The notes: a model not told the origin generated them from the letters alone. Counted from the first letter of the stretch, positions 44,682 to 57,041 are shown. The stretch: DNA of 64,000 nucleotides from Nemophila menziesii (GCA_029959085.1 JARWIR010000010.1:39347703-39411702); one strand, 5' to 3'. Translations and numbers: made by a program.

Positions 44682-45409
44682 GACAATGTATAGTAAAAAT
44701 AATAGAGATATATGAATAAGGAGGATGGAAAAGAGAGATGATAATAGCATATATTTTGCTTTAAATATGGAATCTCTAGAAATCAAAGATGAAAACTAGG
44801 CATCATAATACGGTGGTAGATGCTGATGCGATAATCTGGGTTACAAATAAGAATATGAAAGAACATTATGGAAATGACTGGTGTATGAATACTACTCAGC
44901 AAAACATGAATATAAGAAATATAATAGATACAGACAACAATCTTGATTTACAAACTAATATTGTGTTTACTTGTGATGCATCTTTTGAACAAGCACACAA
45001 TCCCAATGGGATGGGATTTGTCCAACTTAATATGAATATTGGTCACTGAACAAAGCATACATGAAGCATTTTGTGTAACGCAAGCACATAAGGAGAAGCG
45101 CAAGCAATTATAACAGCTTTAAAAATCGGAAGGGAATATCAAAACGAGGAGAAGACCATCTTCTCGGATAACCTTGAATTAATTCAAGGAATCAAGCAAG
45201 TGTCTACAGCTAAATGGACGCTCAGATCGTGGATTAGACGGATTAATAAGCTGGCTTGAGAGGATGGCCCAGTCCACTTCAAACACATTCCACGACAATA
45301 TAATACAGGAGCAAACATATTAGCAAAATAAGCCAGACACATGTCCATGGAATATCATGCTACTTCGGTAGATTTGGAAATTCATTTCTCCAAGTTAGGA
45401 ATAGGTTAA
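44682..45409 (+). pseudogene. LINE3 ORF2 RNase H part
   Basis: Continuation of LINE3 ORF2 after copia: VKIIEIYE, MKTRHHNTVVDADAIIWV, VFTCDASFEQAHNPNGMG (first Asp), AIITALKIGREYQNEEKT, FSDNLELIQGIKQVSTAKW (Asp), HFKHIPRQYNTGANILAK (last Asp position is Asn) and FSKLGIG stop, the same ending as LINE5. Several in-frame stops (for example near 44717, 45047 and 45258) and small frame changes show decay. Confidence 0.88.
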
Positions 45410-45759
45410 GAATATTGTAATTTATCTATCATTTTCTTACTTGACCAAAAAAAAGAAAAACTATACTACAACTTAATTCATCAACAAGTCTTTCAAAATT
45501 ATGTCAAGACATTCTATGCGATTGAGTGTTATTTTCTTTTTACATCTATGTTAAAATGATCTTTTTACAGCGATTGAACATACTCTATTTAATTACTCCT
45601 AGGTAAAATTTGTGTGGTTTTTTTCACTTTTAAACCTTATGGTAGCCAAGTTGTTCAGTGACAATGACTATTTATCAGTTTCGTTTTTTACCGATGCTTG
45701 AATTAGTGTCTATAACATTAACTATTTTTTTGGTCATGTTTGCTTGTGCGGGGTCGTGG

Positions 45760-48700
45760 AGCCTCGTTAGTCGATCTGTGTTTTGCAAAAGAGCTCAGTC
45801 AGCTCACATGTAATGGTAGTGTGGTAAAAAATGGCCCTCTGTCTAGCGGATTTAGCATGTCTGTCTGCCAACACGTTGTGCTACCTTGGAGTGAATTGAA
45901 ATGAGATCGACTCGTAATATCTTGCTAACTCCTTAATTTTCTTAGTGTCGGATGGGTTCTCCAATTTGCTGCTGACAGTTTCCCAATACCTTGATTAACT
46001 CCAAGGTTGTCCAAGAAGATAGTTTACTCTAAGTTGTTGAAATTACTGCAAAGTTCAGTAGCTTTTAAAACGGCTATCGCTTCTCTAACTATGGCTTGAT
46101 CTGTAGTTGTTTACATCTTGAATGTCTTACTTTGTCTTGTATTTCCCGCGATTTGCACAATCCCTAAGCCCGTGGGTTCATATGGTTTTTTGAAAAGACG
46201 CATCACACATAAATATAACATCTAAACTTGTCTCTACCTCTTGTCTACTTTCCTCCACATGACTTACTTTTGTGTTGGTCCCCCCGTCTCTTCCCTCCAG
46301 TTGTTCCCAAACAGTTCACCCATAGCCGAGTTTGTTGAATTTATCATGTCGTCAGCCACTACATCCTTGTTCTCATGGATATCTTTCATCTTTACTTTCT
46401 AGATTTTCCAAATCCGCATCCCAAGAAAAGCTGCCACTTTACGTCCATCCCAACCTCCCTCTGTATATGTTTTTAACACACATAGGAACCAATCTCCTAG
46501 GTCTGATTCTTGTTTTTTCTTATTTGTAGATCCGTGCCAGCCCAAATTAACTGGCTTACTTGGCAACTAAGACATATGTTAAACACAATTTCCCTTTTAT
46601 TTTGACACCAACAACATTCTCTCCTATCTCAGCATTTCCCTTTATTGAGTGTTTTGTTAGTTGTTATGGCATTATTACAAGCCATCCATAAGAAAACTCT
46701 TACTTTCGTAGGTAAATTGGTGTGCCAAATGTCTTTTCATAGATCCGGTCTCGCTGTTTCAAATTTGGCCTTCCATAAGAAAATCCTTACTTTTGTAGGT
46801 AAATTGGTGTGCCAAATGTCTTTTCATTCTATTCGGTCTCGCTGTTTCAAATCTGGTCGATTGTTTTGGTTCACTTATAACCTCTAGGTCTGTAAGCACT
46901 TTGTATCCAGTTGTTGTTGTGTACTCTCCATTGGATTAAAATGTCTAAACAAGCTTGTCCTTTTTGTTGGAGTTATAAATATCAGTCCTAAGTATTCTCG
47001 TGATAATTGGATGGGTAAGGATTTAATCAAGTAATTCTCTATTCCATTCTTCTATTATTCTATTTATAAGTTGTGATGTTGTATTCAGGTTACAACCCGT
47101 TAGTTTTACTAGTTTCTAATCTGTTTCAATCCATCTATCATTTTATATGTTTATATTTACATTGTTCCAACTTGGTAATTCCTTGGCCTCTAATGAAGTT
47201 ACTTCCTTCAATGATACTGGTCCAAGATCAGATCCTACTATGTCTAACATTCATAAAATCAATCTTAGGGAAATAGATACCTTTTGAGAGTTTTGTCGCG
47301 AGGGTGTTAGGTTGATTGAGTATTCTCCAGGTTGTTGCTCCTAAAAGGGTTGTGTTCATTCTCTTAAAAAAATTAAATCCCATCCATCCTAAATTTTTCC
47401 AATCGCAACTTTATCCTAGGTGAGCCAGTGCGTTCTTTGTCGCTCGCCCGAGCCCTACTAGAAGTTCAAAATTGCTGCCATAAGTTTCCTACAAAACGTG
47501 AGAGTACGGCGAAATGGCTGTAAAATGGTTTTTATAAGAACTTATTTTCCTCCGTTGGACAATACTTGAGCCTTTCATCCCTCTACTTTTTTGAAGATCT
47601 TTTCAGCTATCCAAGTCAACGACTCCACTTTAGATCTCTTGTAGCATAGTGGGATGCCCAGATATTTCCGTAAGTCTTATATTTAGCTAATATAATTGTA
47701 TTCGCATACCTAGCTCCTAATATCGGTAGGTATGTCTTTACTAAATATCATAGCCGACTTAATGTAATTAATATTTGACATGACGCTTTAACATAAAGAT
47801 TAATACTTTCCTAAAATGATTTGATTTCTTCATCTTCCATACTGAGAAATAGTATCGAATCATCTGCAAAAAGAATATGTGTTAGTTTGGGACAATTTGG
47901 TAATTTGAATCCCTTGGATCTTGTTTTTTGTTATATTTATCTTTGAAAATGCTGAGTAGTGATTCTGTCATCATTGAGAATAGAAACGGGGACAATGGGT
48001 CCCCTTGTCTTAGTCCTCGCATAGAGTAGTTTTTTCCATTTTATATCCATTGATATAGATTTGGAAAGAAACAGTGGTAATGCAATTTTCAATCCACCTG
48101 ATCCATTTGTCATAGAAGCCAAGCTTTTGTAGGAATCTGAGATGGAAAGACCAACTTACTTGGTCGGATGCCTTTTCCATGTCTAGTTTATAGTTGCCAT
48201 GTGTTGGACGACTCTCCCTTTGATGAAAGTCATTTGTGTAGGTGAGATGATAGACTCCATGTATTTTTTTAGTCTATAAGCTAACAATAATTTTATATCC
48301 AAAGTTTACACATGAGATTGGTCGATAATCACCAACCTTGCTCTAGGTTTCTCCTTTAGGTATAAGTGTGATTAATGTATCATTTAGTTTCTCCAAATAT
48401 ATGTTGTTATGCATGAAATCACGCACCATATTATATACGTCCTATTTAATTATGCCCCATAATTTGTGGTAGAATTTCCCAATGAGGCCATCTGGTTCCG
48501 GAGCTTTGGAACCTAACATTTCGAATACGGCAGTTTTTAAGTCTTCAAGAGTGACATCCTTGGTTAAATCTTCATTTTATTTCTTCGTCTATTTTTTGGG
48601 GAGATATACGCTACTGCTTCAGCTTCATATTGGCAATATGTTCTGTTATATAGTTATTTGAAGGAGTTTTGAAAGCAGTTCCTTATAATTGATTTGTCTT

Positions 48701-48960
48701 CTTTCCAAATGTTGTCATTGTCATTTATCCTTGTGATTCCGTGAGGTTTGGAAAATGGAGAGACTTCCTAATCCTTCCTACATCTAACAGGATATCATTA
48801 AGTAAACTAGTGACTCATTTGCTCCCTTTATCCTTTCGCTCAAACCTATGATCACGGTAGCTTTTTATCCTTATCTCTCTATTTCTTATACCTTAATATT
48901 GTTCGCCTATGTGCTCCTGATGTTCCTGGTTAGGTTGTTCTGTTGGCCCTCCCTGATCTC
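45760..48960 (-). pseudogene. LINE4 ORF2 remnant
   Basis: Pieces in minus-strand order: LITLIPKGETQSKVGDYRPISCVNFGYKII (as two blocks near 48400-48290), KLDMEKASDQV-like block near 48180, RT block MRGLRQGDPLSPFLFS (about 48028-47980), and RNase H relics near 46080-45830 (FLDNLGVNQGIGKLSAANW; FQFTPR). The frame changes many times. The endonuclease part upstream of 48500 is hardly recognisable. Confidence 0.75.
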
Positions 48961-48999
48961 CTCCTTGGAAGCCGCGGTTATCATCCCCGCCAAGATCAT

Positions 49000-50265
49000 C
49001 ATCTTCAAAGTCCCTTTCCCATTTGTAGGTAGGTATGAAAGCGTGAAAATGTCGTGAAACTTCCTACAAATATCGTACAACGGTTGGGAAGGGGGTGTTT
49101 AACAATGTTATCAGTGCTCCAGGTAATGAGTCTTACCATGTCAGGGTCTCCATTATTCTCCAGGGAGTACCTACACTTATTCACTATGTGGTCGATCCTG
49201 TCGCACACAATGCACATAACACCAATATGATCGTATTGGAAAGTAATCCATCTTGCTCTATCTTCCTGTTTAAGGTATGTTATCACAGGCAACGGTTTTT
49301 TTAGTTAAACCTGATTATGAAGCGTAAGACTTCAATATCCTTCACTGTATTCTTTGGGAAATCCAAATCTTCAAGACCGAACAAACATGTAGTCAACATA
49401 AGGATTGAGTCTAAGGTGTTCTGGATGAAAGAGAGGTCCCTCACTTATACCCAAATAGACGAGTAATCGATATGAATGTCGTTGAACCTAGCTAACGCCG
49501 GCCATTGGTTAAACCCCACATGCAGACCTTTAAAGGTGCCTGGGCGCAGATTCTATTAGATTTGGAATTCTTGATCTTTCTGGATGTCGAGTGTGAAGAG
49601 ATTTTTTTCTCAACTCCGTAGCCCTGGACTCTCCTTTAACTCCCCACTTATCTTTTATATGTTTACAAAACCCAAAGTGAATTTTTTTGGTTCACCTATG
49701 AAGTTTAAGACAAGTACACAGGCTTCCTAGAGAGGAGCAACGACTTTAGTTTTTATAGCTAGGTTGAGGTCCCCTAAAGTTTTTTCTTTTCCTTTGTTTG
49801 AATGATAATGGGAAGTGTGTGACGGGGCTAAAAATAATAAATGAAAAGGTGGGGGCATGCTCTTGCTATTCGAAGTTTTATGTGGGGAATGGGGGAAATA
49901 AAGAAGAAACCAAAAGATGTAGGCGAATATCCTGGGAAGGAGGATATTGAAGTGGGATAAGTGAGAGGAGTAATGTGTAATGCGGGAGTTGGTAAGTAGG
50001 TTTTATAACCGGAATTGTCTTGGGAACAGACAAATAGTAATTGCACGTCAACCAGGTTAATAATAACTAAAGGATATAATTTGTACATAGTCCAAGGAAA
50101 TGCAACATCCGAGGAGGCAATATCATCATTCATTGGTCTTGGGCTAGCCACTCCGACCTTGCATGTTTTCCATGTGGCTTGTGTTGTAGGTTTTGTGTTG
50201 TAAATCACGCTTCCGGTCTCTTGATTAATGCTGGCGGTTAATCTCACACTTCCCTTCCTAGCCAT
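49000..50265 (-). pseudogene. LINE4 ORF1 remnant
   Basis: ATG at 50265 (MARKGSVRLTASINQETG), DUF4283-like fragments near 49530-49380 (DYSSIWV, LDSILMLTTCLFGLEDL) and a zinc-knuckle block at about 49240-49180 (RWITFQYDHIGVMCIVCDR...HIVNKC). Stops separate the pieces. The region 49560-49830 is too decayed to assign. Confidence 0.6.
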
Positions 50266-50369
50266 TGATGGCAAGAAAAACTGAAAAGAAGAAACCGAGC
50301 TCGAGGGAGGGACTCTTCGAATTTGTAGAAAAAAGTCGTACAAAACAAATAAAGTATCAAGAAACATGA

Positions 50370-51885
50370 GCTTATTTATAACAATTTTAATGTCGAGAAA
50401 TGATATTTTGAATTTTTATCTTAAGTAAAGAGAGATAAACTACAGGTAATAAATGCCAAAAATCCTAGGAAAAGACACATGCGTAGACAAAAAAATGATG
50501 GTATGCCAAAGAGAGAACGATGTTAACCTTAGGAAAACTGTAAGCTTGGTGGCTAGTGTTGTCTTCCTCAAGAAACCATTTTCACAGGTTATGATTGAGG
50601 GTCTCCTTTCTAAATAGTTCCCATTCCATCTCTGTCTTAGTCATGTCCTTTATGTCATTGTAGTATTTGTTCCGTTGCAAAGACGTTGGCTTCTTTTGTG
50701 GCATTTTGTGGTCAAAATAACTGTAGATCCTTGCTTCTAAGAGTATATTATCCTTAGTTATGTTCATCCTATGGGAAGGTCTTTTGGTTTTTATGGATAA
50801 AATAGTTACGTAAAGTGTTTTCTTTGGCCAATTGTTGTGTTAGTGCGCTATACCGCTCCATATTGTATCACCTGTTAGTACATTAATCAAGTTGAAGTTT
50901 TTGTTGGGACATTTGTAATCCATAGAGATCTGTTTGATAGTTGCATGTGTCTGGTTTCGAAAAACCTAAAAGGTCCTTAACGGAATGGACAATGCTTGAG
51001 GTTGTTGTTGTGGCAGTCTTGTAGCGTTGAGGTGCTCAATTTTTTGTTAATAATTAATATGTTTCATTGATGAAAAAAGTGGGTGAGAAGAAAAAACCCC
51101 TTAAGAACCCTTTTATGCTTTTGTTCCCAAGTGATATTTACTCCCAAAAGGGGTTTTTTCGATAAAAAAAAAATCAGTTTTGTGTGCTTCCTATCCGAGC
51201 TCGAATTCATGTTGAGATTAGATTCAGTATAAATAAAATAGCAAATTAGAAAAAGTTGATTTGTAAAGGTGGACGAGTTAATTTGGATGAAGACCGATGA
51301 CTCTTCTCGAGAGTACTTTTTCTCTCTTAAAAAGTTTTTCATTCCACTTTTCTTTTTCATATAGAAACATTCTCTTTTCTTCGAAATGTTTTCTTTTTCA
51401 GTCAAAATATTACATTAACTAATTGAATAATTAAAACCTTCTTTATTGATAATTATTTGATTTTCGTTGAGTCCTTTTTTTTCTTCATCCCTTTTATTCT
51501 ATTTCTCAATATTATCACTGACCACACTTAGTGTCTATATTGACTATTCCTTAAAGTTAATGTCGAACACGTATAGTGTTAGTTCTTAATATTGTGTGTG
51601 TTTAGTATCAATCAATTGTGAATCGTGTTTTGTATTTGTATGAGAATATTATATGTTTACTTTTTGCAATTTAATGTCTTTTGAAAAGAATATATGTTTA
51701 GGATTAATTGTAGTAACAAAGAACAAAGTAAATATATAAAAAATGATTATATATTAGGATCGCATAAAGTGGACTCAAAAATTAGTCTTAGCAATAAAAG
51801 AGGAAAAGTTTGGATGTTTTTATTTTTAAAAAATAATATGCAATGGATTGATAATAAATGTGATGAAGTAAAAAATAATCTTAAA
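50370..51885. other. AT-rich stretch, possible LINE 3' end at 51040-51076
   Basis: No gene supported. TTGTTAATAATTAATATG...TTTCATTGATGAAAAAAG at 51043-51076 resembles the tail of plant LINEs on the plus strand, so some of 50500-51076 may be a short LINE fragment. A minus-strand 61-codon frame at 50767-50582 has protein-like composition but no recognised match. Confidence 0.4.
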
Positions 51886-51888
51886 AGG

Positions 51889-54800
51889 GATATCCGGACT
51901 GTCCCCAAGACGTCCGAAGACAGTCAATGAATACTTGTGTTTGGAACTGCCAGGGGATCCGGGCTCCCCTGACGATTTCTAATCTTAAGTCTGTAGTTAA
52001 TAGGTTTAAGCCGGGAGTCGCGTGTCTTTTTGAAACCATGCTTCGCACGCAAGATGCTCCCGAGGTTTTGAAGAATTTTAATTATGCTAATAGTTTTATT
52101 AGGGACCCAGTCGGTAGTGCCTTTCACTCCGGCGGCATTTTGGTTATCTGGCAGGCGGATATTAGGCTAGATATTATCATGTCTAGTCAGCATTTTGTTA
52201 TTATGTATATTAATGAACAGTCTTTTGCCTATTATTTAGTGTGTATTCATGCTCCGAATGACTTTGAACAGCGTCTAAAACTTTGGGAAGATATCTCAAT
52301 CTGGAATAATAATGTTAACAAACCTTGGGTTTTAATTGGGGATTTTAACGATATCTTAAATACGTCTGAAAAATTTAGTAAAACTCCGCCTGATTATAAA
52401 CACATTCACGAATTTAATATCTTTATTGCGAATAATGGTCTTATTGAGATTCCGTCTCGAGGTAGTTATTTTACTTGGACTAACCGTAGTATCGATAAAC
52501 CCGTCAAGGTCAAACTTGATCGGGCTTTTGCCTCTAATGATTGGTTGACCAGGTTCCCAGGTGCTCAAGTTACAGTTCCACCAGCAATCGGGTCAGACCA
52601 CTGTCCTCTTCTCTTACATACTGATCGATTTAGATTTCAAGGGAAAAAATGGTTCAAATTTGAGACAATGTGGGTTGAACATGAACAATGCAAAGAGGTG
52701 GTCTCACAGGCCTGGGGTGTTCCGGGCGTTGAGGCGTCTTTACCAGTTTTTCTCGATAAAAGAGACAGCACAATTAATTCACTGACTGTCTGGAGTAAAC
52801 GTACTTTCCACAATAACGCTATAAAAATAAAAAAATTAACGGAAAAGCTAGTCCATCTAGACACGCTACCCATGACAAGACAAATCTTAGAAGAACAAGT
52901 ATTCGTTAAACAAGAAATCAAAAAAGCATACGAAGCAGAAGAAAAGTACTGGTACGATCGAGCACGAAAAAGCTGGCTCAAATATGGGGACAAAAATACG
53001 AAATTCTTTTTCCTAGCCACCGTTAGTCGGCGAAATTTGAATCGGATCCTTCGGATAAAAAATCAACAAGGAACTTGGGTTGATGAGGTTTCAGATGTTC
53101 GAAACGGTTTTCAGCACTACTACACCAACCTATTTAAAGAAAATAATCACGACCGGATGAATGAAGCACTGGAAGGAATCTCGAGGAAAGTCACACAAGA
53201 GATGAATGAGAAACTTCTTAGACAACCGACAATGGAAGAAACAAAGAAAGCGGTTTTTGACATGTCTCCAAGCAAGGCACCGGGCCCAGATGGTCTTAAT
53301 GGTAAGTTTTATCAGGAATATTGGCACATCATACAACACGATGTGCTTCTCATGGTTCAAGATTTTTTTAATAATAACATTTCTCTCGACACTTTAAATG
53401 AAACCCTTCTTACCTTGATACCCAAAGGGGATATCCAGGAGCACGTCGGTGACTACAGGCCTATATCTTGTGTTAATTTTGGTTATAAGATTATCTCGAA
53501 AATACTAGCTAATAGATTACAGGAATTCATGGACGTTATTGTATCTCCGACCCAAGCTGCCTTCATCAAAGGCCGAGCCATTCAGGACAATATACTCGTA
53601 GCACAAGAAGTTTCTTTTTACTTGAAAAAGAAACGAAAGAACGCAAAACCAATGGCGGCAATCAAACTGGACATGGCCAAGGCATATGATCAGGTACGCT
53701 GGGATTTCTTACTGCTAGTTCTCCAGAAACTTGGTTTTCATGAAAAATGGATCTCTTGGATCTCGAATTGCTTATCTTCAGTTACTTTTCAAATAAATTT
53801 TAATGGTGAAAGGTTACAGAAATTCAAACCACAACGGGGATTAAGACAAGGTGACCCCCTATCCCCGTTCCTTTTCTCCTTAATGACCGAATCACTTATC
53901 AGCCTAATTGACACGAAGATTAGCCAAAATGATCTCAAAGGTATACAAATAACACGAAATTGTCCGGTTATTTCTCACTTGTTATTCGCAGACGATTCGC
54001 TTTTCTTTCTAACTCTAGATGGCAATGAGGTTGAACATTTTGAAGACTGTATAACAAAGTATTGCACGGCTTCCGGACAACGAATAAATTACAACAAATC
54101 TTCCATTTACTTCAGCAGAGACACTCCGGAAACTATACGTCAACAAGTCACAACTAGGTTACAGATACAGGAAAAGGAGAATCTTGGAAAATACCTAGGG
54201 ATTCCATTGTGTCATAAGCAGTCAAAGGTTGAAGCACTACAGTGGATTGCCGAAAGACTATTTAGTAAAACAGAAGGCTGGAAAGCACACCTTTTGTCGG
54301 AAGGAGGCAAGGAAGTCCTTATTAAAGCAGTTCTCCAGGCTCTTCCCACATACTCTATGTCAATCTTCTCTTTTCCAATTACTTTTTGTAATAAATTAAT
54401 ATCAGCAATTTCAAATTTTTGGTGGAATTCAGGTGAAAAATCTCGAATACATTGGCTAGCATGGGAGAAACTAGCTGTCAGCAAACTTCTTGGCGGTATG
54501 GGCTTCAAAGACTTTAAGCGTATGAATACGGCCTTACTTGCAGCACAGGCGTGGAGAATCTTAAACAACCCTGACAGCCTAGCTGCTCGCCTACTTAAAG
54601 GTATTTATTTTCCGAAAACTACCTTTCTCGACGTTAAATTAAGACAATCTCGAACATGGTACTGGGCTAGCTTAATAGAAGGGCGAGATATGCTCAAAAA
54701 ATATGGCCGATTTCAAATAGGTAACGGTAAATCGATTAATATTTGGAACGATAAATGGTTAGATACGCCATGGAATTTAGAACGTCCACAAGGTTGCCAA

Positions 54801-56092
54801 TTAGAAAAACTCTATGAACTCTGGAATGCAGATCTTTCGACTTGGAATACAGAGTTAATTTGCTATCTCTTCCCCGCTCCTATTATTCCAGTAATACTCC
54901 GAACAAGGTTTTTCCCGACTGAAGCTCCTGACAAGTTCATATGGCCATATGCCAAGAATGGTGATTATGTTACGAAGACAGGATATAAAATTCTTACTGA
55001 TCATGCTGTTTTCGAGGAACCGCGTCAATCAACAGGTGTACCGGTGGCAGATATCCTTTGGAAAACCATTTGGGGATCCAATGTACCTACAAAGGTTAGA
55101 ATATTCTCTTATAAAGTTTGTAATAATGCAATCCCGACAGGTACAAATCTAGAAAAAAGGAAATGTGAAAGCCAGAGCAACTGTCGATGGTGCAATGCAG
55201 AACATGAAACAACAGAACATCTACTACTCAATTGTGGGGTATCAAAACTCATATGGGCCGGATCGGCTCTACAGATACATGTGGACAATGTCGAGCTGGA
55301 CGTGGGCCACTGGTTTTTAAAAATGGTTGAAATATATACAACAGGAGGATGGCAAAAGGAGGTTGTAATTTCCTACATCTTGCTGATGTTGTGGAATCTT
55401 TGGAAAGCAAAAATGAAGAGTCGGCATAATAATTTAGATATCGATCCAGAAATAGTGATTCGTCATACTAACTCTCAAATCCAGGAACACTTTGGTACAA
55501 ACTGGTTCAATAGAGAACATTCAAATCTCGACAATATCATGACGCCAATCTCCGGGAATACGAGTCCCGACTGTACCACAACGCTCACATTTACCTGTGA
55601 CGCGTCCTTTACACAAGCACATCTCCCCACGGGGATTGGAATTATACAAATAAATAAAGCTGATGGATCAAGAGTACAACATATGACAACGACCAACTGT
55701 AATACCAGCGTTGAAGGAGAAGCTCTAGCCATCATTAAAGCTTTGGAAATTGGACAACAATGGCCACAACGAGAGAAAACCTTTCTCTCGGATAACCTTG
55801 ACTTGATTCAAGGTATTCAGCAAGTGTCGGCAGCTAGATGGGATCTTCGACCTTACATCAGACATATTCACAAACTAGCGAGGGAATCGGGCCCCGTTTA
55901 CTTCAAACACATTCCCCGTAGGTTTAATGTAGGTGCTGATCATCTAGCAAAAGCAGCCAGGCACAGGGCAACTGACGGATATCTGTCTCTTGAAGTCTTC
56001 ACTGATAGGTTCTCGAAGCTGGGCATTGGTTAAATTTATGGTCCCGGATCTTTTGTAATATAGGTACCCGTCCAAAAAAAAAAAAAAAAAAA
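51889..56092 (+). mobile_element. LINE5: ORF2-only L1-type copy
   Basis: Begins a few tens of bases before the ORF2 ATG, contains the whole ORF2, a short 3' region (TTTTGTAATATAGGTACCC) and poly(A) 56074-56092. ORF1 is missing except for perhaps its last 13 codons, which end SEDSQ at the ATGA overlap. No convincing target duplication was found. Confidence 0.8.
51927..56033 (+). CDS. LINE5 ORF2: endonuclease-RT-RNase H
   Basis: 1368 codons with no interruption. Endonuclease: CVWNCQGI at the start, FETML, GDFNDIL (about 137), SDHCPLL (about 222). Reverse transcriptase (about 470-750): YRPISCVNFGYKII, KLDMAKAYDQV, RGLRQGDPLSPFLF, catalytic FADDSLFF (about 687). zf-RVT: CRWCNAEHETTEHLLLNC (about 1086). 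RNase H C terminus: TCDASF (Asp, about 1221), GEALAIIKALE (Glu), LSDNLDLIQGI (Asp), VGADHLAKAAR (Asp), all four acids present. The ATG overlaps the stop of the preceding frame (ATGA). All catalytic motifs are normal, so the protein could be active if expressed, although the element has lost its own 5' region. Confidence 0.95.
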   Translation: MNTCVWNCQGIRAPLTISNLKSVVNRFKPGVACLFETMLRTQDAPEVLKNFNYANSFIRDPVGSAFHSGGILVIWQADIRLDIIMSSQHFVIMYINEQSFAYYLVCIHAPNDFEQRLKLWEDISIWNNNVNKPWVLIGDFNDILNTSEKFSKTPPDYKHIHEFNIFIANNGLIEIPSRGSYFTWTNRSIDKPVKVKLDRAFASNDWLTRFPGAQVTVPPAIGSDHCPLLLHTDRFRFQGKKWFKFETMWVEHEQCKEVVSQAWGVPGVEASLPVFLDKRDSTINSLTVWSKRTFHNNAIKIKKLTEKLVHLDTLPMTRQILEEQVFVKQEIKKAYEAEEKYWYDRARKSWLKYGDKNTKFFFLATVSRRNLNRILRIKNQQGTWVDEVSDVRNGFQHYYTNLFKENNHDRMNEALEGISRKVTQEMNEKLLRQPTMEETKKAVFDMSPSKAPGPDGLNGKFYQEYWHIIQHDVLLMVQDFFNNNISLDTLNETLLTLIPKGDIQEHVGDYRPISCVNFGYKIISKILANRLQEFMDVIVSPTQAAFIKGRAIQDNILVAQEVSFYLKKKRKNAKPMAAIKLDMAKAYDQVRWDFLLLVLQKLGFHEKWISWISNCLSSVTFQINFNGERLQKFKPQRGLRQGDPLSPFLFSLMTESLISLIDTKISQNDLKGIQITRNCPVISHLLFADDSLFFLTLDGNEVEHFEDCITKYCTASGQRINYNKSSIYFSRDTPETIRQQVTTRLQIQEKENLGKYLGIPLCHKQSKVEALQWIAERLFSKTEGWKAHLLSEGGKEVLIKAVLQALPTYSMSIFSFPITFCNKLISAISNFWWNSGEKSRIHWLAWEKLAVSKLLGGMGFKDFKRMNTALLAAQAWRILNNPDSLAARLLKGIYFPKTTFLDVKLRQSRTWYWASLIEGRDMLKKYGRFQIGNGKSINIWNDKWLDTPWNLERPQGCQLEKLYELWNADLSTWNTELICYLFPAPIIPVILRTRFFPTEAPDKFIWPYAKNGDYVTKTGYKILTDHAVFEEPRQSTGVPVADILWKTIWGSNVPTKVRIFSYKVCNNAIPTGTNLEKRKCESQSNCRWCNAEHETTEHLLLNCGVSKLIWAGSALQIHVDNVELDVGHWFLKMVEIYTTGGWQKEVVISYILLMLWNLWKAKMKSRHNNLDIDPEIVIRHTNSQIQEHFGTNWFNREHSNLDNIMTPISGNTSPDCTTTLTFTCDASFTQAHLPTGIGIIQINKADGSRVQHMTTTNCNTSVEGEALAIIKALEIGQQWPQREKTFLSDNLDLIQGIQQVSAARWDLRPYIRHIHKLARESGPVYFKHIPRRFNVGADHLAKAARHRATDGYLSLEVFTDRFSKLGIG

Positions 56093-56999
56093 AGAATACA
56101 AATCTTTCTCATTTTTTTTTTTTGGACTAAGTAAGTTTTTTCCAAAATTCTAAGGGTTAAAGACTCGGGATTGGGCAGGAGTAAAGTTACTTCTCATCTT
56201 ATAGAATAAATTTCATCTATTTATACTTAATTTATCATTTAAACTATGCCTTAATATTATTTAGTCCATTTCTTTTAGGTCTCACGTTAGTTGTTAGGAA
56301 AGGTTGTGTGCCACTCGTTACAACGTGTTTGTTTGTTGCAAGTAGCCAGCAAAGCAAAGCAAATTCAATACTTAACCATATGATTAATGTATCAGTACTC
56401 TTATTATTGGTTTTGATAGAATGGACTATTTTATCAAACCAAAAAATAAATAAATATATTTAATGGGATTGATTAATATGTTTCTTTTTAATGATTTTGG
56501 TGGGTGATTAAGGACATTGCTATTTCGAAAATTGGTTATTTAAGAGAGTTATGTTGTGAGAGTAAAGGAAGTAAAAGATAAAGAATAATATATTAGAATA
56601 GAAGAGGAAGAATACAATTTTATTGATAATGTGAGTGTTTAGTTTTTACGAATATGTCCAAAAAAAAAAAGTATTTACGATTACAATATAGAGTCTTCTT
56701 CTTATAAAAAGAAAAAAAAAATCCTTAAATGTAATTTTTATAAGTTTGATACATGAACTTCAAATTTATAGATTGAAATGAATAATAACATTCCTTAAAT
56801 ATTTAAAAGATAATTTCCAATTAAGTATAATTCTACATTTTTCATTTCCGAAAAAAAGAAAGAGCAAATTACTTCCTACTTACTAAAAAAATTAGCAACT
56901 TAATTCCCAATTAAACATATGGTCATATATTTACCTTTCATTATTACCTTTATATGATTTTTTTTTATTTTGATTTCTTTTTAAAATTTAAAATTTGTT
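56093..56999. other. AT-rich stretch without a recognisable gene
   Basis: Very AT-rich, with several A and T runs and no frame or repeat I can support. It ends at AAAATTTG next to the T-run of the following retroposon. Confidence 0.6.
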
Positions 57000-57041
57000 T
57001 TTTTTTTTTTTTTTTTCTGGTCAAAATCCAGTTTTATTACT

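Larger units (their letters stand above)
37428..45456 (+). mobile_element. LINE3: 5'-truncated LINE, split by copia
   Basis: Only the last ~1.3 kb of a LINE5-like element: ORF2 C terminus and A-rich tail (TTGACCAAAAAAAAG, 45441-45455). Perfect 17-bp duplications AAAACTATACTACAACT flank it (37411-37427 and 45457-45473), so the truncation happened at insertion. The copia element (37962-44676) lies inside. Confidence 0.9.
45725..50360 (-). mobile_element. LINE4: decayed L1-type element
   Basis: Minus-strand LINE of the LINE3/LINE5 group. The poly(A) end shows as T-run 45725-45731 next to GGTCA, the same TGACCAAAAAA ending as LINE3. ORF2 and ORF1 are both recognisable but full of frameshifts and stops. 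The 5' end is near 50300-50360, without a convincing target duplication. The most degraded LINE in the window. Confidence 0.75.

Noticed and set aside
45480..49350. Scattered plus-strand frames of 60-80 codons
   Set aside because: Opposite-strand shadows of the decayed LINE4.
51064..51405. 113-codon minus-strand frame
   Set aside because: Lys/Ser/Phe-rich translation of AT-rich DNA with no recognisable motif.
51650..56110. Target duplication of LINE5 (AAAAGAATA near 51683 and after the poly(A))
   Set aside because: Too short and A-rich, and it would place about 200 bp of non-LINE sequence inside the element.
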